Positions 26,924 through 35,622 of a stretch of 49,255 nucleotides of DNA are shown here, in pieces. Each line of letters opens with the position of its first letter. Position 1 is the stretch's first letter. This stretch comes from Clostridia bacterium (GTDB taxonomy: Bacteria > Bacillota > Clostridia > Oscillospirales > CAG-272): NCBI GenBank assembly GCA_017467815.1, contig JAFUKI010000059.1, forward strand, positions 1 through 49,255, in the 5' to 3' direction. The translations under genes and the position numbers were made by a program. Under the pieces are notes generated by a model. It ran no database searches and had not been told where the DNA came from. It saw nothing but the letters and a program-made list of their open reading frames with translations.

Positions 26924-27127
26924 ATGGAAAACAAGAAGCCCAATCATTGCATTTCCTGTTCCGTAACCAACTGTGCAAACCATGCGCAGAGCGAAAATTA
27001 CTGCGCTCTGGAACGCGTGGTAATCGGTACTCACGAAGCCAATCCCACCGTTACCCAGTGCGTGGACTGCGAATCCTTTGTCCTCAGCAACCGCTGTGCA
27101 GATGCCAAGGGTAACTGCGCCCGCTGA
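26924..27127 (+). CDS. DUF1540 small cysteine-rich protein
   Basis: The 67-residue protein has the DUF1540 pattern: C-x2-CSVTNCANHAQSENYCALERVVIGTHEAN and a second half CVDCESFVLSNRCADAKGNC. It probably binds a metal. DUF1540 proteins are common in spore-forming Firmicutes, often in several copies; the role is not established. ATG 26924 follows GGAG by 6 nt. A small inverted repeat, GGAATC-CCGT-GATTCC (26881-26896), lies just upstream. Confidence 0.85.
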   Translation: MENKKPNHCISCSVTNCANHAQSENYCALERVVIGTHEANPTVTQCVDCESFVLSNRCADAKGNCAR

Positions 27128-27153
27128 ATTCTGAAAAGTTAATAGGTTATTGA

Positions 27154-27197
27154 TTGGGGGAAGAAAAACTTTTTGAAAAAAGTCTTTCTTCCCCCAA
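27154..27197. repeat. Dispersed palindromic element, copy 2 (terminator-like, convergent junction)
   Basis: TTGGGGGAAGAAAAACTTTTT against AAAAAAGTCTTTCTTCCCCCAA with a 1-nt loop. On the minus strand it aligns with copy 1 over about 70 nt, including the upstream GAAAGTTTT-GAAAAGAT. It separates the DUF1540 gene and the lipoprotein gene, which converge. Confidence 0.8.
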
Positions 27198-27219
27198 ACC
27201 CCTATCTTTTCAAAAACTT

Positions 27220-30018
27220 TCAGGACAGGGATTCAAAGGTTACGCTGGTGTAATATACATCCTTGTCACTTGCATAAACAATACAGTCGATCACATTATT
27301 CTGTACCGAGCCGCCTCTGGGGGAGCTGATACCGAAGGATTCTGCGGTGAATTCACCCAGATCCTTGGTCTGCGTCAATGCCCAGCCGTTTTCGGTTTCG
27401 AAGTATACGTCGATCTTCGCACCAGTCTCACCTGTGTTGCATACGATCAGATACAGCGTACCGTCGGTAGTCTGTGCCATTCTGAGGGATGCGGTTTCGG
27501 AAAGACCGTCGATTGTGATTTCTTCACTGGAAACAATCGTCGTGCCTTCCAGAACTACGTGGTAACGCTTGAGCGTATTGGCTTTCAATTCCGCGTTGCC
27601 GGGGGCGTCCATGTCGTCCAGATCCATGTGGTAATAGCTGTAGATTACGTGCAGCTTGCCGTCCGCATCCATGTACGCATCCCCTTCGTCCGTCATGTTT
27701 ACTACGGACCAGATACCGTCAGCTGCTTCGTCAGTGTACGGTGCCTGAATGTCGATAAGTTCAACTGTGCTGCTCTTGCTCAGAGAGGAGATGTACAGCA
27801 GTGCGACGGAATCCTTGATATTGTCGGTACGTCCGATGAAATCCGCACCTTCCACATAGTGGGGATCGATCCGCCGGGAAGCAACCGCATAAACACCGCC
27901 GTTTCCGTCAGGGAAAATATAATAATCTGTGTAATATCCCTCCAGTTTGTTGGAAAAAATCATTTTTGCTCTCTTGGCAAAAGAGAAATCTTCCATGTTC
28001 ATGGTTTTGGAGTCTATACGGATACTATCCGACCACCAGTCATTGGCGGTACCGGTGATGGTAAGGGCATAATTTTTCCCGTTTGCGGTGTCCTCTATAA
28101 CAGTGACCTGCTGGGGATCCGTAGAAAGGACAGGTCTGAGGGGAGCTTCCTGTTCGGTAACCGTATCGTCTGCAGGATCAACAATGTATACATATTCGGC
28201 TGTGGGCAGGAATACGTAGATCTTACCGTCGGACAGCATCTGTATATTTAGGAATTCTTCCTGATCCCCCTGATAGATACCGTCGTACAGTACGGTGGAC
28301 TTTCCGTCCGCATCCGTCTTTGTGATGCAGAATCCAAGATTGTTGTAGTAGGGGTTATAGTATTCATAATCGTACTTGTATACAAAAGCCGAGTAGGTGC
28401 CGTTTTCGGTGTGGATCACCTGATTCTGATGGGCGGAATAATAGGGGGTGAAGTGCAGCCATTCGTCAATTTCCAGACCGAATCTTCCCAGAAGTTCCAC
28501 AGGCTCGGTTATACTGTAGTCTTCCAGGGAGAGATTCAGGGTATACGCATGGTAATCTTTGGTATTGTGTGTATAGAAGAACAGGCTGATGATATTATCC
28601 TGCGTGGAACCTTCGCGTACAGCAGTGATAGAACCGGACCAGGAGTCCAGATCTTCAAGGGTATGGGATGCCTGGAGTGTCCAGGATGTACCCATCTCAT
28701 CGGCAGCTTTGTAGACCTCGATTACAGTGGGAATGGGTTCCTGCTTCCACAAGATCAGATACAGCGTACCGTCGGCAGCCTGCGTGAACATGGGCTTGAT
28801 CGAACCATTGGTATCGCAGTCCGGCAGATCCAGCTTTTCATTATAAACACATTCCATGACTTTTAAAATGGCGTGACGGTACTGCATATCGGAATCCAGA
28901 TCCGGGAAATTGCCGGAGATATCGTACAGGGAGAAAATATACGTGATGTGCAGATATCCGTTGGCATCCATGAACACATGACCGTTATTTTCGTGGCTTA
29001 CATTGGACCAGATACCTTCATGTGCTCTGGATCTGTCGGGTTCCTGTACAACGGTATATTCAATGTTTTCGGCAGAGGTGAGATCCGGAATATGGAACAG
29101 GTTGAAGGTATCGTGAGCATACTTGCCGCTGAGGGAACCTTCGTAACCTACTTCGTCTGCCAGCAGCGTCATATCCACACCGGTACGGCCCGTTACATAA
29201 GCACCGCCGTTTCCGTCCGGTATGGGATAGATGTAGTTGACACGTCCGAGAATGCCGGGGAATGTCTGACAGATGCTGTTGGTTGTCCACTCTTTGGTTT
29301 CCATATCAAAGGTAAACCATTCCAGTACATATTCGTTGGTTTTATAGCAGCTGATATAGAACTGGTACAGCTTTCGGTTCGCAAAGTCGAACATGGTCTG
29401 GGAATAGCCGGGCGTGTACGCAAACTCTTTTCCATAGGATTTGGAAGTAAACTCGGGCACGGCACGGTAGATTTCCACCTCATCGGTTTCCGCATCAAAA
29501 ATGTAGGTGCGCAGTTCTATGCCGCAGCCGACGGTACCGATCACGTCACCGTTGATATCCTGCCCGATGTTGACCTGCATAGTGGAAGCTTCACTGACGT
29601 ATTCATCGTAGTAAAGGAGTGTGACGTTTTCTTCGTTGTCAACCTTGACAAAGTAGAATTCGGAATTGCCGTGGTGACTGGCGTTGAAATACTTGACTAC
29701 TATCGCATAGGTACCTCTTTCCGTATGTACCACACGCATCTGATGACCGCCATGTACGGCGTAATAGGGTCTTTCGTTTGCGCCGACCAAGGACATTTCA
29801 TTTGCCGCAAGAATGCTTTCCACATCCGCTACGGAAATCGTATGGGCAGAAGGTGTCAGCACGGGTGCGGGAGCTTCGGTTTCGACGGGTTCGGTTTCCG
29901 TCGGAGTGGTTTCTGTCTGGTTGGTATCCGTCTCGTCTGTAACGGTATTATCACATCCGCACAGCAGAAGGGAAGCAGTGAGCAGGCAGAGAACCAGAAT
30001 GCTTGCAAGTTTTTTCAT
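27220..30018 (-). CDS. Very large lipoprotein with internal tandem duplication (beta-propeller-like)
   Basis: The 932-residue protein has a lipoprotein signal peptide with lipobox LLCGC (Cys22 lipidated) and a Thr/Glu-rich spacer (about 25-55). Two homologous halves of about 430 residues follow. Matching segments are RPYYAVHGGHQMRVVHTERGTY and TPYYSAHQNQVIHTENGTY; YPIPDGNGGAYV and YIFPDGNGGVYA; GIWSNVSHENNGHVFMDANGYLHITY and GIWSVVNMTDEGDAYMDADGKLHVIY; ADGTLYLILW and TDGTLYLIVC. The repeated DGNGG and DADGxLH turns suggest beta-propeller blades. No catalytic motif is seen. It is presumably surface-exposed and stands alone, between convergent repeat copy 2 and an upstream gap. Confidence 0.8.
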   Translation of the reverse strand: MKKLASILVLCLLTASLLLCGCDNTVTDETDTNQTETTPTETEPVETEAPAPVLTPSAHTISVADVESILAANEMSLVGANERPYYAVHGGHQMRVVHTERGTYAIVVKYFNASHHGNSEFYFVKVDNEENVTLLYYDEYVSEASTMQVNIGQDINGDVIGTVGCGIELRTYIFDAETDEVEIYRAVPEFTSKSYGKEFAYTPGYSQTMFDFANRKLYQFYISCYKTNEYVLEWFTFDMETKEWTTNSICQTFPGILGRVNYIYPIPDGNGGAYVTGRTGVDMTLLADEVGYEGSLSGKYAHDTFNLFHIPDLTSAENIEYTVVQEPDRSRAHEGIWSNVSHENNGHVFMDANGYLHITYIFSLYDISGNFPDLDSDMQYRHAILKVMECVYNEKLDLPDCDTNGSIKPMFTQAADGTLYLILWKQEPIPTVIEVYKAADEMGTSWTLQASHTLEDLDSWSGSITAVREGSTQDNIISLFFYTHNTKDYHAYTLNLSLEDYSITEPVELLGRFGLEIDEWLHFTPYYSAHQNQVIHTENGTYSAFVYKYDYEYYNPYYNNLGFCITKTDADGKSTVLYDGIYQGDQEEFLNIQMLSDGKIYVFLPTAEYVYIVDPADDTVTEQEAPLRPVLSTDPQQVTVIEDTANGKNYALTITGTANDWWSDSIRIDSKTMNMEDFSFAKRAKMIFSNKLEGYYTDYYIFPDGNGGVYAVASRRIDPHYVEGADFIGRTDNIKDSVALLYISSLSKSSTVELIDIQAPYTDEAADGIWSVVNMTDEGDAYMDADGKLHVIYSYYHMDLDDMDAPGNAELKANTLKRYHVVLEGTTIVSSEEITIDGLSETASLRMAQTTDGTLYLIVCNTGETGAKIDVYFETENGWALTQTKDLGEFTAESFGISSPRGGSVQNNVIDCIVYASDKDVYYTSVTFESLS

Positions 30019-30126
30019 AACAATCCTCCATAAGATTGGTTTATAGCTTCATTATATCATAGTTTACCGGAAAAGAATAGGGATTTTTTGACTTATTTTT
30101 TGCGGCTGTGATTCGATGAAAAATAA

Positions 30127-30164
30127 AAAAATCCGGAAAATCATTGCGAAAAATCCGGATTTTT
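30127..30164 (-). terminator. Intrinsic terminator of the glycyl-radical activase gene
   Basis: Reading leftward, AAAAATCCGGA pairs with TCCGGATTTTT (11 bp), followed by a T-rich run. The right arm is itself a perfect 16-bp palindrome. The rest of the 30019-30265 gap (about 250 bp) holds a weak TATAAT-type -10 for the lipoprotein gene near 30040-30050 and nothing else I can support. Confidence 0.7.
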
Positions 30165-30265
30165 GTGTGGGAATATATATTGATTACCATTAAATGGAAA
30201 ATGTGATAGGACTTTTATGATATCCCGGTCTGAAAATTACAGGAAAAGTTTCTCTTTACCGCGCA

Positions 30266-31168
30266 TCAGGAAACAATGACTTCCTTTTCGCATTTTCCGC
30301 CGATATAATCCCGGATTTCCTGCATCCGTTCCTTGGTGGGCGCATCTGCAGTGAAGGTACATTCCTTGTCGAATCGCTCCAATTTCCCGGTACCGAGGGC
30401 GTGGTAGGGTTCCAGATCCACACGGATTACACCGGGCAATGCATTCGCCAGTGCCGCAATGGCATCATAGTGTACTTCATTGTCGTTGACACCGGGGATG
30501 ATGGGACAGCGGAGAATGATGGGTGTGCCGTAGTCGTTTGCGGTATGGAGATTGCGGAGAATCGGTTCAAAGGGAACGCCGGTGATTTCCTTATAGGCAT
30601 TTTCGCCCGTTACCTTATAGTCGAACAGAAGCAGATCCATGTAGGGCAGTACGGACATAAATACCTCATGGGAAGCAAAACCGGAGGTTTCCATAGCTGT
30701 ATGCAGACCATTTTCCTTTGCCGCCTGCAGAAGGGCTTTGGTAAATGTGGGCTGATACAGGGGTTCGCCGCCGGAAACGGTCATGCCGCCGCCGCTTTTT
30801 TCATAAAACGCCTTATCCGCCATAACTTTTTTCAGAACTTCTTCGACTGTATATTCCTTGCCGATCAGCTCCAGCGCACCGGTACAGCACCGATCCAGAC
30901 ATTTTCCGCATAACGTGCAGTCGCCGCGGAGATACAGATGTCCGTTTTCGGCAGAAATGGTATGGCATCCGTTTTCACAAATGAGACAGCCGCCGCAGCC
31001 GATACATTTCCGTGCCGTATAGGCGATTTCCTGATGGATATCCAGACCTTCCGGATTGTGGCACCAGGGACAGCGCAGGGGACAACCCTTCATGAACACA
31101 GTGGTGCGGATACCCGGTCCGTCGTGGAGGGAGAATTTCTGTATATTGAAGACGATACCTTTTTCCAT
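30266..31168 (-). CDS. Glycyl-radical enzyme activating enzyme (radical SAM)
   Basis: The 300-residue radical-SAM activase generates the glycyl radical on a partner enzyme. The radical-SAM cluster motif is CPLRCPWC (Cys29, 33, 36). An inserted ferredoxin-like domain with two extra 4Fe-4S cluster motifs follows (CIGCGGCLICENGC and CTLCGKCLDRCC). TVSGGEPLYQP, METSGFAS and DYKVTGENAYKEITG complete the fold. The two extra clusters place it with activases of non-PFL partners such as glycerol or choline lyase types. It has a good promoter (31201-31229, minus) and RBS AAAGGA. No glycyl-radical enzyme is visible within the window. Confidence 0.9.
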   Translation of the reverse strand: MEKGIVFNIQKFSLHDGPGIRTTVFMKGCPLRCPWCHNPEGLDIHQEIAYTARKCIGCGGCLICENGCHTISAENGHLYLRGDCTLCGKCLDRCCTGALELIGKEYTVEEVLKKVMADKAFYEKSGGGMTVSGGEPLYQPTFTKALLQAAKENGLHTAMETSGFASHEVFMSVLPYMDLLLFDYKVTGENAYKEITGVPFEPILRNLHTANDYGTPIILRCPIIPGVNDNEVHYDAIAALANALPGVIRVDLEPYHALGTGKLERFDKECTFTADAPTKERMQEIRDYIGGKCEKEVIVS

Positions 31169-31200
31169 AAGCAGAGTTCCTTTATTGAAGTGGTATAACC

Positions 31201-31229
31201 ATTATAGCGGACAATGCTGAAAAATGCAA
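31201..31229 (-). promoter_or_regulatory. Promoter of the glycyl-radical activase gene
   Basis: On the minus strand, -35 TTGCAT (31224-31229), 17-bp spacer, -10 TATAAT (31201-31206), about 30 bp before ATG 31168. Confidence 0.8.
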
Positions 31230-31278
31230 GAGGTTGGCAGAAAAAGATGCGGCAGAAAATATCGGGGAAGATAGCGGG

Positions 31279-32082
31279 TCATCTTCTGCTTTTGCGGTAG
31301 CTTGTGGGCCGGCATCCGCACTTTTTCAGAAACAGATTGGAGAAATAGTGAATATCGGTGTATCCGAGTTTTTCCGCAATGGCGCCGATCGACATGGATG
31401 TGTCTGCAAGGAGGAGCTTGGCGGTCTGCATTTTTCGTTCCATCTGATAGGCATAAGGGGTGATATGGAATTCACGGCTGAACAGTTTCTGACAGTAATC
31501 CGGTGAACGGAAAATGGTGCGGGACAGCTCTTTCGCGGATACAAGCCGATCCGGACGGGAGTCCAGATATTCTTTCAGCTTCAGCGCTTCTTCGCTGTAC
31601 TGGTTTTCTGCCTGTGCAACGGAAAGTCCGGAGAGTATTTCCACAAATATCCCCTGCAGGGCGGACTGCTTCGCGTTGTCTGAGCTGTCCGAATCGATTA
31701 CGCAAAGGATCTTTTCAAAAACAGGTCTGCATCCGGTTCCGCTGAAAAAGTGCTTTCCGGAAAGACCGTATGCCATTATGAGATGCTCGCAGAACGCACC
31801 GGAGAGATTCAGAAAAATTTTTGTAAAAGGGGTGGTACTGTCGGAATAGTAGTCATGCCGGTGTCCATAGGGAAGAAAATAAACCATATCTTTTTCCACC
31901 GTATGCAGTTCCCCGTCCAGTGAGACATAACCGCTGCCGTCCGTGACATATTCGATCACCCAGATGTCCGAGCAGGTTCTGATGGTATGGTAAGCGGGAT
32001 CCGGATAAGTAATGCCGGCGAGGGAAATATAAAAAGGGATTTTCGGATCCGGACAAACGAAGTATTTCAAATGTTCATGCAA
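31279..32082 (-). CDS. AraC-family transcriptional regulator
   Basis: An N-terminal cupin-like domain (GSGYVSLDGELHTVEKDMVYFLPYGHRHDYY) is followed by a C-terminal double HTH (LVSAKELSRTIFRSPDYCQKLFSREF, then SIGAIAEKLGYTDIHYFSNLFLKKCG). I propose a TTG start at 32082, preceded by AGTGAGGA with 7-nt spacing, giving 267 residues. A longer frame from TTG 32121 would begin inside the divergent promoter. It is divergent from the glutaminase-family gene and about 110 bp upstream of the activase gene. It may control either. Confidence 0.85.
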   Translation of the reverse strand: MHEHLKYFVCPDPKIPFYISLAGITYPDPAYHTIRTCSDIWVIEYVTDGSGYVSLDGELHTVEKDMVYFLPYGHRHDYYSDSTTPFTKIFLNLSGAFCEHLIMAYGLSGKHFFSGTGCRPVFEKILCVIDSDSSDNAKQSALQGIFVEILSGLSVAQAENQYSEEALKLKEYLDSRPDRLVSAKELSRTIFRSPDYCQKLFSREFHITPYAYQMERKMQTAKLLLADTSMSIGAIAEKLGYTDIHYFSNLFLKKCGCRPTSYRKSRR

Positions 32083-32097
32083 ATTGTTTTCCTCACT

Positions 32098-32123
32098 TTT
32101 TGAATTGAAATATATATTCAAAA
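32098..32123. promoter_or_regulatory. Inverted repeat over the divergent AraC/glutaminase promoter region
   Basis: TTTTGAAT (32098-32105) and ATTCAAAA (32116-32123), a perfect 8-bp inverted repeat with a 10-bp spacer. The right arm overlaps the -35 of the rightward promoter. It is a candidate site for the adjacent AraC protein. Confidence 0.4.
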
Positions 32124-32145
32124 CCGTTCATACTTCTATTATACT
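32117..32145 (+). promoter_or_regulatory. Promoter of the glutaminase-family gene
   Basis: -35 TTCAAA (32117-32122), 17-bp spacer, -10 TATACT (32140-32145). A second -10-like TATAAT follows at 32145-32150. Confidence 0.55.
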
Positions 32146-32180
32146 ATAATTATCAATATATAGCAAGGAGTAATTTGCAT

Positions 32181-34082
32181 ATGAAAATTCGTCCGCCGGC
32201 AGTCCCGATCGTCAACATAGATCCCTACTTGTCCGTATGGTCGGAAAATTCCATTCTGAAAAATACAGTCCACTGGACAGGATATCCCTTCACCATCGCC
32301 GGACGCGTTTTTGTCGATGGAACCGAATATCATTTTCTGGGTCTGAAGACAAGGGAAGAAAAAGATGTGACCGATATGCAGGTGGAAAACCTGGATACGG
32401 ACGCTTTTTCCACAATTTATACCTACAAATGTGATGCGATCCGGCTGTATGTCCATTTCACGTCACCCATGCTTGTGGATGACCTGTATTACGCATCCCG
32501 TCCTGTAGCATACTGTAAAGTTTCCTATGAAAGCCTGGACGGAAAAGAACACGCGGTCAGCATTAAACTGACCGTAAGCGAGGAGTTGGTTCTGGATGTC
32601 CGCGGACAAGGACGTGCGTTTGCTTATAATGTGCAAATACCGGGTGTTACCGCTATAAAAATGGGAAGCGGTGAACAGAATATTCTCGGCAGCTGCGGTG
32701 ATGGCCGCCGTATTGACTGGGGGTATTTGTACCTTGGTGTCAAGGGGCAGGGAAAAGTTGAACATACCTATTTCGGCGGAATGTACGCCATCAGTGCGGA
32801 AGCCGAAGTTGCAGATGAGGCGCTGTTCCTCGTAGCCTATGACGATATCGAAAGTATCCGGTATTTCGGTGAAAATCTGAAAGCATACTGGAAGAAAGAC
32901 GGCAAGACCATGGAAGAAGCCATTGCCGAAGCAGCGGACGAATACGATGCGCTTCTGGCACGCTGCAATGCTTTTTCGGAGAAAATCCGCACAGAAGCCA
33001 TTCGTGCAGGCAGCGAAAAATATGCGGAGCTCCTGCTGCTTGCCATCCGTCAGGTCATGGCGGCACACAAGCTGGTTGTGGATAAAAACGGAAACAATCT
33101 GTATATATCAAAGGAATGTTTTTCCAACGGATGCGCCGCAACGGTGGATGTTACTTATCCTTCTGCTCCGTTGTTCCTGCTGTACAATACCGAACTGCTG
33201 AAGGGAATGCTTCGCCCGGTTATGCATTATGCCGCAACGGACGAGTGGTGCTTTGACTTTGCGCCTCATGATGTCGGCAGATATCCCTGGGTACATGGTC
33301 AGGAATACGGCGTGACCCGGAACGGTACGGGAAAGGCTGTCATTGACGAAAATATGCAGATGCCCGTGGAAGAATGCGGCAATATGATCATCCTTTTCGC
33401 GGCAATCTGTGATGCGGACAATGATATATCGTTTGTAAAGCCGTATATTGAAACCATTCGTAAGTGGAACAAATATCTGCTCCGGTACGGTCTGGACCCG
33501 GAAAATCAGCTGTGTACCGACGATTTTGCCGGACACCTGGCACACAATGTAAATCTTTCCATCAAAGCCGTTATGGGTATTGCGGGATACAGCCGTATTC
33601 TGCAGCGTCTCGGTGAAACGGAAGAAGCGGAACAGATGATGGAAACAGCCCGCGAATATGCCAAAGCTGTGATGGAGAAAGCAGCCAACGACGACGGCAG
33701 CTTCCGTCTCGCTTATGACAAACCGGGTACATTCTCCCTGAAATATAACTCTGTTTGGGATAAACTGTGGAATACCGGACTGTTCCCGGATACATTCTTT
33801 GCAGGCGAAATCGCACGTTACAAGAAAGAAATGCTGCCGTACGGGGTGCCTCTGGATTCCCGTGAAAAGTATACCAAGTCGGACTGGCTCGTGTGGGCGG
33901 CTTCTCTGGCGGAAAAGAAAGAGGATTTCAACCTGCTGGTAGATTCTCTCTGGTCCGCCTACAACACAATGCGTACCCGTGCACCCATGGGCGACTGGTA
34001 CTACTGTGATACATCCGAAATTCGTTCTTTCCGTCACAGAAGTGTACAGGGCGGCTTGTTCATCAAACTGATGTTTTCTTGA
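32181..34082 (+). CDS. GtaA-like glutaminase-family protein (DUF4964/DUF4965 type)
   Basis: The 633-residue protein begins RPPAVPIVNIDPYLSVWS, matching the DUF4964 signature of the GtaA family. It continues with a beta-sandwich and an alpha/alpha-barrel region (NLYISKECFSNGCAATVDVTYP, FAPHDVGRYPWVHGQEYG, MPVEECGNMIIL, DPENQLCTDDFAGHL). Fungal GtaA is an extracellular glutaminase; for bacterial members the activity is largely untested. No signal peptide is present, so it would act in the cytosol. ATG 32181 follows AAGGAG by 10 nt. It is expressed alone, divergent from AraC. Confidence 0.8.
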   Translation: MKIRPPAVPIVNIDPYLSVWSENSILKNTVHWTGYPFTIAGRVFVDGTEYHFLGLKTREEKDVTDMQVENLDTDAFSTIYTYKCDAIRLYVHFTSPMLVDDLYYASRPVAYCKVSYESLDGKEHAVSIKLTVSEELVLDVRGQGRAFAYNVQIPGVTAIKMGSGEQNILGSCGDGRRIDWGYLYLGVKGQGKVEHTYFGGMYAISAEAEVADEALFLVAYDDIESIRYFGENLKAYWKKDGKTMEEAIAEAADEYDALLARCNAFSEKIRTEAIRAGSEKYAELLLLAIRQVMAAHKLVVDKNGNNLYISKECFSNGCAATVDVTYPSAPLFLLYNTELLKGMLRPVMHYAATDEWCFDFAPHDVGRYPWVHGQEYGVTRNGTGKAVIDENMQMPVEECGNMIILFAAICDADNDISFVKPYIETIRKWNKYLLRYGLDPENQLCTDDFAGHLAHNVNLSIKAVMGIAGYSRILQRLGETEEAEQMMETAREYAKAVMEKAANDDGSFRLAYDKPGTFSLKYNSVWDKLWNTGLFPDTFFAGEIARYKKEMLPYGVPLDSREKYTKSDWLVWAASLAEKKEDFNLLVDSLWSAYNTMRTRAPMGDWYYCDTSEIRSFRHRSVQGGLFIKLMFS

Positions 34083-34118
34083 TCGATCCATCGGATACAG
34101 GGAAATTTCCATAACCGC

Positions 34119-34147
34119 TTGCAATATTACCGAAACTGTGGTATGAT
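34119..34147 (+). promoter_or_regulatory. Promoter of the GNAT gene
   Basis: -35 TTGCAA (34119-34124), 17-bp spacer, -10 TATGAT (34142-34147). Confidence 0.7.
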
Positions 34148-34196
34148 TACATCATATCACAGTTTTTTCTGTAGAAAACACAAAGAGAGGTAATCC

Positions 34197-34709
34197 ATGC
34201 AGTTTCGCAAAGCTGAACCGGCAGATGTTCCGGTTTTACTGGATATATATGAAGAAGGCAGACGATCCATCCGTACTTTCGGTATCGACCAGTGGCAGAA
34301 CGGCTACCCGGCAGAATCCGATGTGCGGGAAGATATTGCACGGAACCGGCTGTGGCTTATCTGTAAGGATGACGGACAGATCGGCGGTGTTTTTGCATTC
34401 ATTGACGACGGAGAACCCACCTACGACCGCATTTACGACGGCGCATGGCTGACTGACGACACACAGGCATATGCAGCGGTACACCGTGTGGCAGTGTCTC
34501 TGTCAGCAAGAGGAACCGGTGCGGCAGGCAGAATGATGGAAAAAGCGGTGGAAATGGCGGCAGAGTTGGGCAGAACCAGTGTACGCATCGACACCCACGA
34601 AGGAAACCGTGCCATGAGAGGGATGCTGGAGAAGAACGGTTTTACCTATTGCGGCATTATTTACCTGCAAAACGGCGATCCCCGTGTGGCATATGAGAAA
34701 CGATTATAA
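34197..34709 (+). CDS. GNAT-family N-acetyltransferase
   Basis: The 170-residue protein transfers acetyl from acetyl-CoA to an unknown amine. The acetyl-CoA-binding core is VHRVAVSLSARGTGAAGRMMEKAVEMA (motif A, with the RGTGAAG pyrophosphate loop). RIDTHEGNRAMRGMLEKNGFTYCGI is motif B. Start ATG 34197 follows AGAGAGG. It is monocistronic, with a promoter just upstream. Confidence 0.9.
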   Translation: MQFRKAEPADVPVLLDIYEEGRRSIRTFGIDQWQNGYPAESDVREDIARNRLWLICKDDGQIGGVFAFIDDGEPTYDRIYDGAWLTDDTQAYAAVHRVAVSLSARGTGAAGRMMEKAVEMAAELGRTSVRIDTHEGNRAMRGMLEKNGFTYCGIIYLQNGDPRVAYEKRL

Positions 34710-34750
34710 AATAAAAATAAAATTTTATGAAAGTTTGTCGGAAATGTATA

Positions 34751-34779
34751 TTTACAAACAGCAATATATTTGGTATAAT
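34751..34779 (+). promoter_or_regulatory. Promoter of the pyrR-uraA operon
   Basis: -35 TTTACA (34751-34756), 17-bp spacer, -10 TATAAT (34774-34779). It leaves a leader of about 180 nt before pyrR, the length expected for an attenuator. Confidence 0.75.
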
Positions 34780-34798
34780 AATAACAGAAATTTTTAAG

Positions 34799-34899
34799 CG
34801 GTACAGAGATGCCGGAAAGATTTTGTAAAATAATAGTGGTGGACTTTTTGTAAGTCGGTTGTTTGAGAAATCTTGTCGTGGCAGACAGGATTTTTTTCT
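34799..34899 (+). promoter_or_regulatory. PyrR-dependent attenuator in the pyrR leader
   Basis: CGGTA-CAGAGA-TGCCG (34799-34814) forms a 5-bp stem with the CAGAGA hexaloop, close to the PyrR RNA-binding loop of Bacillus pyr leaders. It is followed by an intrinsic terminator: AATCTTGTC (34869-34877) pairs with GACAGGATT (34884-34892), then a T7 run to 34897. UMP-bound PyrR stabilising the first loop would favour termination. This mechanism is established for Bacillus; here it is inferred from the elements. Confidence 0.7.
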
Positions 34900-34965
34900 T
34901 TGTATGGACGAATACGGATTTGCAGAGGGTTCAAGGTCTGTCGGCTGTTGGAAAGGAGAACGATC

Positions 34966-35508
34966 ATGCTGGTGACGAAATCGGAGATCATGGACGAAGC
35001 TGCCGTAAAACGCGCTCTTGTACGTGTGAGTCATGAGATTATTGAAAAAAACAGGGATCCGAAGGAGCTGTGCCTGATCGGGATCAAACGGCGCGGCGGT
35101 CCGATTGCCAGAATTCTGGCGGAAAATATGCGGAAATTCGATAATATCGAGGTTCCCGTGGGCTATGTGGATATCACCATGTTCCGTGACGACCTGCCGG
35201 AGAAACCGGAAAAGCCCACAAACGGCGGAACCGAAATCCCCTTTGACATCAACGGCAAAACCGTGGTGCTGGTGGACGATGTAATTTATACGGGACGGAC
35301 CGTCCGGGCGGCGATTGAGGCGATACTGAAATTCGGACGTCCGGCAAATATCCAGCTGGCGGGACTTGTGGACAGAGGGCACAGGGAACTGCCGATCCGA
35401 CCGGATTATATCGGAAAGAACATCCCCACTTCCAGGGATGAGATCGTGTGTGTACAAATGGAAGAATACGACGGATGCACGGGTGTGCGCATTTGTATGG
35501 AAAAATAA
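34966..35508 (+). CDS. pyrR: Bifunctional pyr operon regulator / uracil phosphoribosyltransferase
   Basis: The 180-residue PyrR protein binds pyr mRNA leaders in response to UMP and also salvages uracil. The PRPP-binding motif is [13 protein letters not shown] (residues 100-112). [30 protein letters not shown] and [23 protein letters not shown] are PyrR-specific. ATG 34966 follows AAAGGAGAA. It forms an operon with uraA, under its own leader attenuator. Confidence 0.96.
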   Translation: MLVTKSEIMDEAAVKRALVRVSHEIIEKNRDPKELCLIGIKRRGGPIARILAENMRKFDNIEVPVGYVDITMFRDDLPEKPEKPTNGGTEIPFDINGKTVVLVDDVIYTGRTVRAAIEAILKFGRPANIQLAGLVDRGHRELPIRPDYIGKNIPTSRDEIVCVQMEEYDGCTGVRICMEK

Positions 35509-35622
35509 AACCGGCATAAGGGATGCTGCGGATGCTGCAGTACCCATGCAATAGATCCTGCGCTGTTGACCTTTGAGTCAAAACAAATTTTTTAAAAGCC
35601 ACATTCGTGGTAGGAGGATTTT

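Noticed and set aside
35509..35622. A second PyrR binding loop before uraA
   Set aside because: No CAGAGA-type hexaloop is present; only short unrelated hairpins are seen.
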